Assembly (NCBI GenBank): GCA_030065825.1
Contig: JASJCY010000004.1
Span: 19,305-83,304 of the forward strand
Reading direction: 5' to 3'
DNA length: 64,000 nt
Origin: Nostocaceae cyanobacterium
GTDB lineage: Bacteria > Cyanobacteriota > Cyanobacteriia > Cyanobacteriales > Nostocaceae
The stretch's first letter is position 1. The number at the start of each line of letters is the position of its first letter. Under the pieces are notes generated by a model, which saw nothing but the letters and a program-made list of their open reading frames with translations, ran no database searches and had not been told where the DNA came from. Of the stretch, positions 38,601 through 48,200 are shown piece after piece. A program made the translations under genes and the position numbers.

Positions 38601-41600
38601 AGACTAAGTTTTTGTCGAGAAGGGGAGCGGAAGAGCTTTTAGAAGAGTTGCGAGATGTGCTGTTGCAATTGAGTGTTAATCCTGGGGTTAGTTTGGGTAA
38701 TATTCAAGTTGCTTCGAGGTCAGAGGAACAATTAGCTATTGAAAGTTGGAATGATAATTATCGTTCTTGGGGAGAGTTTCGTCTTGCTCATCAATTGTTT
38801 GAGGACCAAGTAGATGTTAATAGGAATCGCACTGCGGTGGTTTGTGGTGGAGAGGTTTTGACCTATGGAGAGTTAGAGGTTAGAGCTAATTTACTTGCGG
38901 AAGTTTTGCAAGGGGAAGGTGTAGGGAATGAGGATATTATTGGTTTATATTTTGCACCGGGAATTGATTTTATAGTTGCTTTATTGGCTGTTTTGAAAGC
39001 TGGTTCTGCATTTGTTCCCCTTGACCCGAATTATCCCCAGGAACGATTAGAATTAATTTTGCAAGATAGTCAACCCCGATTGATTTTGTCATCAAAGAAA
39101 GGGAACGGGGAACAGGGAATAGGGAATGGGAAAGAGGGAACTTTTAATATTTCTTGTTTCCAATGCTTGAAGAGTAGTAAAGTGATGGATTTGTCCACAA
39201 TTGATTGGACAAGGAAAGGGGAAGAGGGAATAGGGAATAGGGAACTGGGAATAGGAAATAGGGAACTGGGAATAGGAAATAGGGAAGGTCTGAGTTTAAA
39301 CCTAAATTTAGAAACTAGATCATCCCATCTAGCTTATGTGATTTATACTTCTGGTTCCACAGGGAAACCTAAAGGTGTTTTGGTAACCCACAAAGGAATA
39401 CAAAATTTGGTTCGGTCTCAAATTTCGACTTTTGGGGTGACTGAATCAAGTAGGGTTTATCAGTTTGCTTCCTTGAGTTTTGATGCAGCGATTTCGGAAA
39501 TTTTTATGGCTTTGGGGAGTGGTGCGAGTCTCTATTTAAAGTCCCCGGAACATCTTCCTGGACCAGAGTTGTGGTCAACTTTAACTGGGTGGGGAATTAC
39601 TCATTTAACTTTACCTCCGTCTCTGTTAGCTGTAATTAAACCAGAGGAATTACCATGTTTGCAATCTTTAATTGTAGCTGGTGAAGCTGCTGCTTTGAGT
39701 CTTTTCCAACGCTGGAGTACCCCAGGACGGAGGGTGTTTAATGCTTATGGTCCGACAGAAGCAACGGTTTGCGCTTCGATGATGAATGCTGCTGATTTTA
39801 GCAATCAACCCAGTATTGGAAGAGCGATCGCTAATGGTGAAATGTATTTGTTGGACGCTAATTTGCAAGTTGTGAAACCGGGGGTACCTGGTGAAATCTA
39901 TATTGGGGGAGTCGGGTTAGCAAGGGGTTATCTCAATCAACCTGGTTTGAGTGCTGCTGCTTTTGTTCCCCATCCTTTTGCATCAGAACCGGGGATGAGA
40001 CTTTACCGTACGGGGGATATTGGGGTTTATGACTGGGAAGGAAATATTCACTATGTGGGACGGGAGGATAATCGAGTTAAGTTCCATGGACACCGGATTG
40101 AGTTAGGGGAAATTGAAGCTGCTTTGGTTGACCATCCAGGGGTGGACAATGCAGTGGTGTTGTTGCGGTCTGATGTTCCTGGAAGGGAGAGATTGGTGGG
40201 ATATGTTGTTTTAGGAGAAGGGGAGGAGGTAAGTCCTGGGGAATTTTTGCAGTATCTATCTGGGAAGTTACCGGGATATATGGTACCCAGTGCTGTTGTT
40301 GTGGTTGCTGAGTTTCCTTTAACTGTTAATGGAAAAATTGACCGTAAAGCTTTACCTGTACCGGAGGTTGTAAGTTCTTCAGGGGATAGTTTGGTCAGGG
40401 AAGTTAATGAAACGGAGGAGATTTTAGCGAAGATTTGGGCTGAGGTTTTGGGGTTAGAAACAGTCCATGTGGATGATAATTTCTTTGCGGTTGGTGGGGA
40501 TTCAATTGTGAGTTTACAAATAGTTTCTCGTGCTAGGGAAGCGGGATTGGATATTCGTCCCCAGGATATTTTTGCAGCTCCAATTTTATACCAATTAGCG
40601 GCTTTGGCTAAACCTTTTAATCAGTCTGTTGAGGTTGTGGAACCGTTGACTGGTGGGGTGAGTCTGGCACCGATTCAACGTTGGTTTTTTGCTCAGAATT
40701 TGCGAATTCCATATCAATGGAATCAAGCATTAGCAATTAGGGTAAATGATGAGTTGGATGTTGATGCTTTACGGGTTGCTTTATTGGGGTTAGTGAATCA
40801 TCATGATGCTTTGCGTTTAGGATTTAAGGGTAATGGAGAGTTGTGGGAACAGTTTTATGCTGGACCTGGGGTTGCACCATCTTTACGTATCAAAAATTTT
40901 GGTAGTTATCCTTATGATTTGCAAGCTTATGCTTTGCAACTTGTTGTGGAGGAGGAACAGTCAAGTTTTCGTTTAGATAGTCCTCCTTTGTTGCGGGTTC
41001 TTTACGCTAAGAATTTAGAAGAATATGGTAATGTGCTGTATTTGTTTGCGCACCATTTGGTTGTGGATGGAGTTTCTTGGCGGATTTTAATTGAGGATTT
41101 AATCCATGGTTATCAACAAGCTGTGGATCAGAAACCAGTTTCTTTCCCTGGGAAAACTTCTTCCTATAGGCAATGGACGGAGTTTTTAAAAACTTTGGCA
41201 CAGTCGGAGGAAGTTACTGGGGATATTCCATATTGGCAAGAAATTCTATCAGTTGAAGGCGAAACTTTACCTGTTGATGATGATGTTGTGGAGGAGAATA
41301 ATACGGTAGAGAATTCGGCAGTTGAGTCTGTACGAATGTCTGCTACGGAAACTCTAGCTTTGCTGCAAACAGCAACTGTAAATTATCACGCTGGGATTCA
41401 AGAAATTCTCCTGGCTGCTTTTGGGAAAACTCTTACAGATTGGAGTGGTTTAAATCAAGTTATTGTGGATTTAGAAGGACATGGAAGGGAAGATTTAAAC
41501 CATGGATTGGATTTATCAAGAACTGTGGGTTGGTTTACTTCTATTTATCCTGTTTTGCTGAAGAAGTCCCAGGAAAATATAGACCATGAAACTTTGTTGA

Positions 41601-42241
41601 AAGAAGTTAAACAGCAAATGCGCAGTATTCCTCATCATGGAATTAGTTATGGTTTGCTGCGTTATTTAAATAATCAAGCCATTGCTGAATTAAGGGATGA
41701 TTCTTGTGAACAAGGGACGGGCAAAATGCCCATCCCACCTGAGGAAATACAAGGGACAGGCAAGATTCCTATCCCACAAACCCCTCAGAGTCATCCTGCA
41801 TTTATGCAACACCACAATGAAGAAACTAGAGGAGAAAAGTTAGTTAATGGGAGTAAAGCTGAAGTTAGTTTTAATTATTTAGGACAGATAGATAATCAAC
41901 AGCAAAATGAGCTTTTTAGTCTCAGTAATGCCCCTACGGGTTTGGGAATTTCTCCCACAGAACAACGTCCTTATCTTTTGGCTGTGAATGCACGAGTGCA
42001 AGGAGAATGTTTACAAATTGATTGGTCTTATAGTAAATGTATTTATCGTCAAGAAACTATAGCTTATCTGGCACAACGCTATCTTGACAACCTGCGTTTA
42101 TATTTGCAAGAATCCTCTAACAATCAATCATCTTTCTATATTAGTAGTGATTTTGGTTTGGTGGATTTGAGTGAAACAGAACTCGATTCTATTTTAGAAG
42201 ATTTAGAAGATTTAGAAGATTTAGAAGAAACTGAAGTATGA
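32684..42241 (+). CDS. NRPS2: C-A(Thr)-PCP-E-C-A(Tyr)-PCP-E
   Basis: 3185 residues. C1 about 1-440 (MHHIISDGWS at 148, L-to-L type, fitting the non-epimerised residue before it); A1 about 473-1000, code DFWNIGMVHK, Thr; PCP near 1043; E1 about 1105-1540 (HHLIVDGVS, FNYLGQV). C2 about 1575-2010 (HHHILVDGWS); A2 about 2036-2555, code DASTIAAVCK, Tyr; PCP near 2598; E2 about 2660-3110. It should add D-Thr and D-Tyr. Repeat-derived insertions are visible at about 726-760 (A1), 2136-2212 (A2) and 3010-3036 (E2). The last residues are an acidic tail built on 9-nt repeats. Its stop overlaps the NRPS3 start by ATGA (42238-42241), so the two are translationally coupled. Confidence 0.96.
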   Translation: MEVYVFPLAHAQKRLWYQEIIQPGNIAYNIPIALRLSGEVNFHAIESAWDTIINRHEILRTTFAIEDGEPVQLIHAEMALKIEKVKIESTPEANLQETSKEKKQNQEEVLNNYLTTASCQPFDLVKGPLIRVILYEISEQEHILFVNMHHIISDGWSLGILVQEFTQIYTGYLQRNDICLPELPIQYVDYSQWQEEWLKEDEGIQKQFAYWEEILAAPLPILDLPLDKVRPTKQTFNGAVVRELLPNSLTQSLEKLAMESDATFFMIALAVYQVLLFRYTGQTDIIVGTPIANRQQVEVENLIGFFVNTLPLRGNLDGKPSFRQFLRRTVQTCLDAYAHQDVPLEMLVEKLESERDQSRSPIFQTLFAVQNAPLGKIDLPGLTAIPIRLDNGGAKFDITLILEPDGDNWLATLEYNTDLLREESAQQMLRHFQQLLTAVVTNPDICIDALPLLSQNERQQLLTFGSASAPITQPTNLVDWFSQSVRIYGDRVAVKAGEKKLTYQELDQHSQKLADFLQKQGVGRETRVGIFQERDEDLIVSILAVLKAGGTYVPLDPVYPEERLRWIMEDSGVTCIITKSELVDSIPANDAEVIVIDKIDFGVCGEGFVSQEIRPDQAAYIIYTSGSTGKPKGCVIPHRNVTRLFQSTEPWFGFTHEDVWTLFHSFAFDFSVWEIWGALLYGGKVVVVPYLESRSPEAFWTLLQNEGVTILNQTPSAFRQLIRVEGGIGNGEQEIGNSQSPPSSPSPLSPPSPPSSPSSQLRLRAVIFGGEALELQSLRPWIEKYGDKSPRLINMYGITETTVHVTYRPIELKDIEENSGSVIGVPIPDLSLYILDEQLEPVPLGVRGEIYVGGMGVSRGYLNRPQLTAQRFVPDPFSPIPGARLYRTGDLARRLRNGDLEYLGRIDNQVKVRGFRIELGEIEAALAAIPQVSETLVITYSQSEDDKRLVAYVVPGGVSLEPSQLRTSLKESLPDYMIPAAFVILEEMPLTAQGKIDRKALPAPDWSHGAARRSLVLPESPQEKVICQVWEQVLGIDAVGVEDNYFELGGDSILALQVVTQMRRQGWEVKVKDIFAQQSVKDLALVINRLESVAPVAEDVRGEVPLVPIQKWFFDLNLANPNHWNQAVLLEVNQSVDVAVIEKAIRTVCLHHDVFRLRFQQQGDGWRQFYSEAGVENDWGLLWETIDLREKKREEQDVAMGLHCDRLQGSLDLSNGPLAGAILFQLGEKRASRLLIVIHHLIVDGVSFRIFLEDLGDAIEGRSLAPSTSSWQRWSNFLQSFVYSKAIQEEEKFWLAMIKDTQFQLPLDFGDRTSNLESSVRTIALELTEGDTNILLTEAHKAYHTSVEELLVAALSRTIANWTGGEVLQVMMESHGREELSNDVQLSRTLGWFTSLYPLRVDVSLCDDYETLLIRVKEQMRAVPRRGLGYGLLRYLQDQEGSDELTIKSAGDISFNYLGQVRSGDGKGNDLLRLVENEDMGYLHDPQGLRPHVLDVIAIVVAGKLQINWLYSSDLHHPETIARWGEDFRQNLLGILRHCTQPGVERYTPSDFPLIHLEQSYLDRLSAKFPNLEDIYSLSPMQEGMLFHTVYSPEDGVYFEQVTGRISGVLDIAAFNLAWQTVVERHPVLRTAFVWSGQKQAVQVVNRDVEFGVVEFDWCDLSPESQEEELNRYLDETRKQGFVLESAPLMSFAIMRLDDCNSRWVWNHHHILVDGWSLPVLFGEVLTIYQSILKGVAPTLAPVPPYRNYIQWLASRDEEEAQQFWRECLGGLDKRTGLLSNLPQDEEVGEKRVAYEKVDLRLREEEFASVQKMARSQGLTLNTLAQGAWALILQKYGAGEDVLFGVTVSGRPPELADVENMVGLFINTLPLRVRLNPAQNVADWLGEVQQRHLQMRDYEYSKLTDIHQWIGFAAGEPLFESILIFENYPIDKSLSSQGEELRVEDIQFFERTNYPLTIAFVPDEGLILRLNYETKFLSRRGAEELLEELRDVLLQLSVNPGVSLGNIQVASRSEEQLAIESWNDNYRSWGEFRLAHQLFEDQVDVNRNRTAVVCGGEVLTYGELEVRANLLAEVLQGEGVGNEDIIGLYFAPGIDFIVALLAVLKAGSAFVPLDPNYPQERLELILQDSQPRLILSSKKGNGEQGIGNGKEGTFNISCFQCLKSSKVMDLSTIDWTRKGEEGIGNRELGIGNRELGIGNREGLSLNLNLETRSSHLAYVIYTSGSTGKPKGVLVTHKGIQNLVRSQISTFGVTESSRVYQFASLSFDAAISEIFMALGSGASLYLKSPEHLPGPELWSTLTGWGITHLTLPPSLLAVIKPEELPCLQSLIVAGEAAALSLFQRWSTPGRRVFNAYGPTEATVCASMMNAADFSNQPSIGRAIANGEMYLLDANLQVVKPGVPGEIYIGGVGLARGYLNQPGLSAAAFVPHPFASEPGMRLYRTGDIGVYDWEGNIHYVGREDNRVKFHGHRIELGEIEAALVDHPGVDNAVVLLRSDVPGRERLVGYVVLGEGEEVSPGEFLQYLSGKLPGYMVPSAVVVVAEFPLTVNGKIDRKALPVPEVVSSSGDSLVREVNETEEILAKIWAEVLGLETVHVDDNFFAVGGDSIVSLQIVSRAREAGLDIRPQDIFAAPILYQLAALAKPFNQSVEVVEPLTGGVSLAPIQRWFFAQNLRIPYQWNQALAIRVNDELDVDALRVALLGLVNHHDALRLGFKGNGELWEQFYAGPGVAPSLRIKNFGSYPYDLQAYALQLVVEEEQSSFRLDSPPLLRVLYAKNLEEYGNVLYLFAHHLVVDGVSWRILIEDLIHGYQQAVDQKPVSFPGKTSSYRQWTEFLKTLAQSEEVTGDIPYWQEILSVEGETLPVDDDVVEENNTVENSAVESVRMSATETLALLQTATVNYHAGIQEILLAAFGKTLTDWSGLNQVIVDLEGHGREDLNHGLDLSRTVGWFTSIYPVLLKKSQENIDHETLLKEVKQQMRSIPHHGISYGLLRYLNNQAIAELRDDSCEQGTGKMPIPPEEIQGTGKIPIPQTPQSHPAFMQHHNEETRGEKLVNGSKAEVSFNYLGQIDNQQQNELFSLSNAPTGLGISPTEQRPYLLAVNARVQGECLQIDWSYSKCIYRQETIAYLAQRYLDNLRLYLQESSNNQSSFYISSDFGLVDLSETELDSILEDLEDLEDLEETEV
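34858..34962 (+). repeat. In-frame double repeat insert in Thr A domain of NRPS2
   Basis: A short GGGAACA-type stretch (34858-34892) is followed at once by a polypyrimidine CCCCTCTTC/CCCCCTCTC array (34894-34962), the same family as at 4258-4306. It encodes about 35 residues, Gly/Asn-rich then Ser/Pro-rich, between A4 (FDFSVWEIW) and the IFGGEAL motif, a loop that varies in length in sister modules. Confidence 0.88.
39091..39320 (+). repeat. In-frame 77-residue repeat insert in Tyr A domain of NRPS2
   Basis: Between the RLILSS strand and the TSGSTGKPKG motif of the Tyr-activating domain lie two heptamer clusters (39098-39135 and 39218-39290), with about 80 bp of non-repeat sequence between them. 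The second reads as GIGNREL repeats, with GAA-CTG where a uniform array would give GAA-TAG. The frame is kept. Confidence 0.88.
41709..41790 (+). repeat. In-frame GGGACAGGCAAGAT-type repeat pair in NRPS2 E2
   Basis: Two copies of a hairpin-forming unit (GGGACGGGCAAAATGCCCAT and a diverged GGGACAGGCAAGATTCC copy, each ending in CCCAC or CCCAC-like) lie inside the second E domain shortly before the FNYLGQI motif. They encode Gly-Thr-Gly-Lys-(Met/Ile)-Pro-Ile-Pro segments. The same repeat style appears in degenerate form in the spacer at about 6276-6297. Confidence 0.8.
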
Positions 42242-45200
42242 AACTTAAAGATAAAATTGAAAATATTTTTCCTTTAACTCCTTTACAAAAAGGGTTGCTG
42301 TTCCACTCTCTGTATAATCCAGAATCTGCGGTTTATTTTGAACAGTTACATTGTCGTTTAGAGGGTAATGTTTCTATAAACGCGGTCAATCAAGCATGGC
42401 AAACTTTGGTTAATCGCCATCCTATTTTACGTACTGCTATTATTACTAAAGGACAAACAGAACCTGTACAAGTTGTCTTTCGGGATATTAATTTTAAAGT
42501 TGCTCAACAAGATTGGCGTGGTTTAAGTAGTTCTGCACAAGAAGAACGTTTACAAACATTTTTGGAGTCAGATTCTCGTCAAGGATTTGTAATTAATCGT
42601 CCTCCTTTAATGCGGGTAACTTTAATTCGTTTGGATGAAGAATGTTGGGAGATGGTATGGAGTCACCACCATTTACTTTTGGATGGTTGGTCGCAAACTC
42701 CTTTGATGCGGGAGTTCTTTTTGCTGCATAAGGCTATTGCGGAAAATGTAGAAATATCATTACCTCCAACTCGTCCCTTTAGTGATTTACTGAATTGGAT
42801 TAAACAGAAAAACCCCGATGAGGAACAAGCATTTTGGCGTAATTATATCGGGGGTTTTGAAAGTCATACTCCTTTGTTAATGATGCCTAATAGAAAACCA
42901 TCTAACACAGGGAAAAGTGTAGAAATTAGGCTGAAGATAAATAAGGAAGAAACTGCATTACTTAATCAACTAGGACGTAAAAGTAATGTGACTTTGAATA
43001 CGATTATTCAAGGTGCTTGGGCAATTTTATTAAATCGTTATAGTCGTAACCAAGATATTGTTTATGGAATTACTGTAGCTGGACGTCCTCCAGAATTACC
43101 TGGGGTGGAAAGTATGATTGGTCCTTTTATTAATACTTTGCCATTACGGGTATCAGTTCCTGGAGAAGTAAATCTAGATAAATGGTTGCAAGACTTACAA
43201 CAACAACAGGTACAAATCCGCAACTTTGAACATTCCAGTCTTTTAGATATCCAACGTCAAAGTGATGTACCCCTAGGACAACCTCTGTTTGAAAGTCTTT
43301 TGGCTTTTGAGAATTTCCCGGTGGATAAATCTTTAAAAGCGGAAGATTTTGGTCTTTTTATTACTAAAGTATCTTTCTTTGAAAAAACCCATTATCCCCT
43401 AACTCTGGTGGTAATTCCGGGAGAGGAAATTTTATTTAAACTAACCTACGATTGCGATCGCTTCCAGTCGGAGGGAATGGAACTACTACTGCAACATTTG
43501 CACCAACTGTTGTTAAATATGGTGGAACATTCCCAAGCAGCTTTGGGGAGATTGTGTTTGCTGGAGGAGGGAATAGGGAATAGGGAACAGGGAATAGGGA
43601 ACAGGGAAGAAGGAATTGGGAGGAGAACAACTTTAAAGGAATGGTTTGCTGATACTGTCAGAAAATATGGCGATCGCATTGCTTTGGTTGATGGTTCCGA
43701 AACTATAACCTATGGTGAATTGAATTCCCGTGCTAATCAATTTGCTCATTTCTTACAAAAGCAAGGGGTTGGACGAGATAAAAAGGTCGTTATTTGTTTG
43801 CAACGTTCCCAAGAACTAATTCTAGCTATGCTGGGTGTGGTAAAAGCGGGAGGGGTTTATGTCCCTGTCGATCCAGCATATCCTCCTGAGAGAATAGAAT
43901 ATACAGTTAGTGATTGCGAAGCACAACTGATTTTAACCACCACTGCTTTATCTTCCCTGTTACCCCAATCGGTTCCTATGGTGTTTATGGATGGGGAAAA
44001 TGGAGTCGATTTAGAACCAATTACTGAACCAGTCCAAGAAACCCCTAGTCCTAATCAGGGAGCATATGTTATTTATACTTCTGGTTCCACTGGTAAACCC
44101 AAGGGTGTGTTGGTAAGTCAAAGTAATGTTACCCGGTTGTTTAAAAGTACCGAACATTGGTTTGGATTTAATCAGGAAGATATTTGGACATTTTTCCATT
44201 CCTTCGCTTTTGATTTCTCAGTTTGGGAAATTTGGGGTGCTTTACTTTATGGAGGAAAACTAGTAATTGTTCCCTATGGTTTAAGTCGCGATCCTCGTAG
44301 TTTTCTGCAATTAATCCGGGAACAAAAGGTTACTGTCCTCAACCAAACACCATCCGCTTTTACCCAGTTACTTGTAGCGGAAGATGCTGCACCAACAACA
44401 ACACCCACTACTTTAAGGTATATCATCTTTGGTGGAGAAGCCTTAAATTTACAAAGTCTGCGTCCCTGGTTTGAACGTCATGGGGAAGAGAGAACCAGAC
44501 TCGTAAATATGTACGGTATTACAGAAACTACGGTTCATGTCACCTATCGACCTATTACCCGTGCAGATTTAGAAAATGCATCTGGTAGCGTTATCGGTCA
44601 ACCAATCCCAGATTTGCAAATATATCTGTTGGACTCCTATGGAAATCAAGTTCCTACTGGGGTGATTGGGGAAATTTATGTTGGTGGTGCGGGGGTTGCT
44701 TGTGGTTATTTAAATAAACCCCAACAAAATCAACAACGCTTTGTTAGCAATCCCTTTGATCAAAATGGTTCCAGTAGACTCTATCGCACCGGGGATTTGG
44801 GTCGTTTTCTCACCAATGGAGACCTAGAATATCTGGGACGTTTAGATCATCAGGTGAAAATTCGCGGTTTCCGCATCGAAATCGGAGAAATACAAGTAGC
44901 AATCTCCCAGTTTCCCGGAGTCCAAGAAAATCTGGTGCTGGTTTATGGTGATGGAGGAGACCAACAACAGTTAATTGCTTATCTAGTTTGCGAACCAGGG
45001 ACACAACCAACCATTGAAACCCTACGTCGTCATCTACAACAGCACCTACCTGATTATATGGTGCCATCCCAATTTATTTATTTAGATAAATTTCCCCTTA
45101 CAGCTAATGGTAAAATTGACCGTCAAGCACTCCCAACTCCAGAAATCAACAGAGACAACCTAGAAATTGCTTTTGTTCCACCAGAAAACGAAGAAGAAGA

Positions 45201-48200
45201 AATTCTCGCTCAAATTTGGCAAAAAGTCCTCAGAGTAGATAGAGTAGGAAGATTTGATAATTACTTTGTTCTGGGAGGAGACTCCATCCGTAGCATTCGG
45301 GTTTGTTCCCTCGCAGAAGCTGCGGGATTAAAGGTAGAGTTAGAAGAAGTCTTTTCTCACCCCGTATTATCAGAACTAGCTACATCAATTCGGGAAAAGA
45401 AAGCACAAGCAACAGAACAAGCAACCCTCACCGAACCATTTGCACTTGTAGCTGCAAAAGACCGAGAAAAACTGCAAAATTGGGCAATTGACGCTTATCC
45501 CCTAGCACAACTACAAGCAGGTATGCTGTTTGAGAGTGATTACACCCAAGAGGTTACAGCTTATAATGACCTATTTGGGTTCCGTGTGCATATGCCTTTT
45601 GACTTAAAAATTTGGTCACAAGCTTATGCACAGATGTATGACAGACATCCCATATTGCGCACAGGATTCTATATGGGAGAATTTAGCCAACCCCTCCAGG
45701 TAATTCCCCAAAAGACCCCAGAAGCGAAAATCATTTTTACAGATTTAACTGGTCTTAGTTCTGATCAACAACAAGCCAATTTACAATCATTTTATCACCA
45801 AGAGCGCTTAAATCGATTTGACTGGTCAAATCCACCCCTAATCAGATTTTATCTCCATCGCTTGGATGAGCAAACTCTACATTTAACCTTTGCTGTCCAC
45901 CATGCAATTTTAGATGGATGGAGTCTCTCCGTATTTATTGCTGAACTCACCAGTTTGTACTTCCATCTTCTAGACGGAAGAGTTCCCTCACTACCCCCAT
46001 CTCCTCAATTACAATATTCCCGATTTATCGCTTTAGAACAATCAGCACTCAACAGCGAAAATCAACGCTCATTTTGGCAAAAACAACTAACAGGAATTCC
46101 CTTTACTAAACTGCCACGATATTCCTCCTCTATAAACAAGAAAGGAACCACAAAAATGGCGAGAGTGGATATTGTCCTGCCAAAATCTATTACATCGGGA
46201 CTCAAGCAACTCTCCCAAAATAATGGTATTCCTTTAAAAACAGTCCTGCTAGCAATCCATATGCGATTGCTTGGTTTTTGCGCTGGTGAACAAGAAGTAG
46301 TAACTGGACTAATTTGTAATGGCAGACCCACAGAACCAGATGGCGATCGCACCTTAGGATTGTTTCTGAATACTTTACCGTTTCGTCTGCAATTAGACGG
46401 TGGTTCTTGGATTGATTTAATTAAACAAACCTTTGATGCTGAACAAGGGTTAATGCCTAATCGTCGTTTTCCCTTTGCAGAAATTCAGCGAATGCATGGT
46501 CACCAACCACTGTACGAAACTGTTTTTAACTTTGTCCACTTCCATGTTTATCAGGGAATCTTGCAACTGCGGGACGTAGAATTACTTGAATCTAAATCCT
46601 TTGATGAAACCAATATTCCTTTGAGTGTAAATTGGAGTCAAGATGTTTTATCCGAAGATTTATTCTTTAACATCACCTACGACAGCAACGAATTTAATCA
46701 ACAACAAGTTGAAGCAATTGCCGATTACTGTACCCAAATCTGTGCTGCTGCTGCAACCAATCCCCAAAGTAACTATGCAAATACAAAAATAGAACTCAAA
46801 GATGTAGGGATTGGAGGACGTGGAGAGGTAATTTTACCAGCTATTAATCCCCAATATTTAACCAGTGAATATGTCCATTCCCTGTTTGAACTCCAAGCAG
46901 CCCAAAATCCAGAAACAATTGCCGTTGTCTATGAAAATCAAACTTGGACAAGAAGTCAATTAAATCAAAAAGCTAACCAACTAGCCAGATTTTTACGCTC
47001 CCAAGGAATTGATTTAGACCAACCCGTGGGAATCTGTTTAGAACGCTCCTTAGAAATGGTTTACGCCATTTTAGCAGTTCTCAAATCAGGTGGTTGTTAT
47101 GTACCCATAGACCCCCATTATCCTATTAGTAGAATCCACTCCATGATTGAGGATTCTCGAACTAATTTGGTGCTAACTGACTCCAAAATAGCTGCTTCAC
47201 TTTTGGCAGATTTAAACACTAACGTCCTGTTCTTAGACCAATTAGAATCAGAAATTTCTGCCCAACCAAACCACAACTTAGAAATTCCCATTTATCCAGA
47301 AAATATAGCCTATTTAATCTTCACCTCTGGTTCCACTGGAAGAGCAAAAGGAATTGCAATTTCTCACCAATCTTTAGCACACCATATGGCTTGGTTTGTA
47401 GAAGAATTAGGGATGAATAGCAACGATGTATTTCTGCAAAAAACACCATTTAGTTTTGACGGTTCCATCTGGGAATTTTGGGGTCCTTTAATGACTGGTG
47501 CAAAACTAGTAATGGCTAAACCAGGAGGACATCAAGACGCTGCTTATTTAATGCAAACAATCCAAAAGCAACAGATAACAATTTTGCAAGTAGTACCTAC
47601 CTTATTAGAGATTCTTTTGGATGAACCAGAGTTACTTAAATGTTCCAGTTTACGACTAGTATTATCTGGTGGTGAAGCACTCAAAAAACGAGTACTAGAT
47701 AAATTTAACCAAACCCTAGGACTTAACGCTAGTAGCAAAAATCACCAAAATCAGCATAAGCAGGCAGAGCCTCCAAACCCTGGTAACCAGGCTGAGCCTA
47801 GTTACCAGAAGAGTATCCCTGGCTACCAGCGTCACGCTGGTAGCCAAGATCAAGAGACTCTGGCTCTTACTGAGACTGGTACTGGTAACCAAAATCACCG
47901 GAAGCAGGCGGAGCCTCCAAACCCTGGTAACCAGGCTGAGCCTGGTTACGAGAATGTAGAGCCTCTGGCTCTTGGTAACCAAAATTACCAGAATCAGGGT
48001 GTTGAAATAGTTAATATCTACGGACCTGCAGAAGCGACCTTAAATGCATCTTTCCACCGCTGTCAGGAGAATGAACAAACAGATACTGTTCCCATTGGAG
48101 GACCCCTTCCTAATACTTATTTGTATATTTTAGACCCCCATGGACAACCTGTACCTATGGGTACACCGGGAGAATTGTATATTGGGGGACTGCAATTAGC

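Noticed and set aside
47716..47982. 88-codon minus-strand frame with Leu/Val/Thr repeats
   Set aside because: It is the antisense reading of the repeat insert in the NRPS3 A domain, where coding support for the plus strand is strong.
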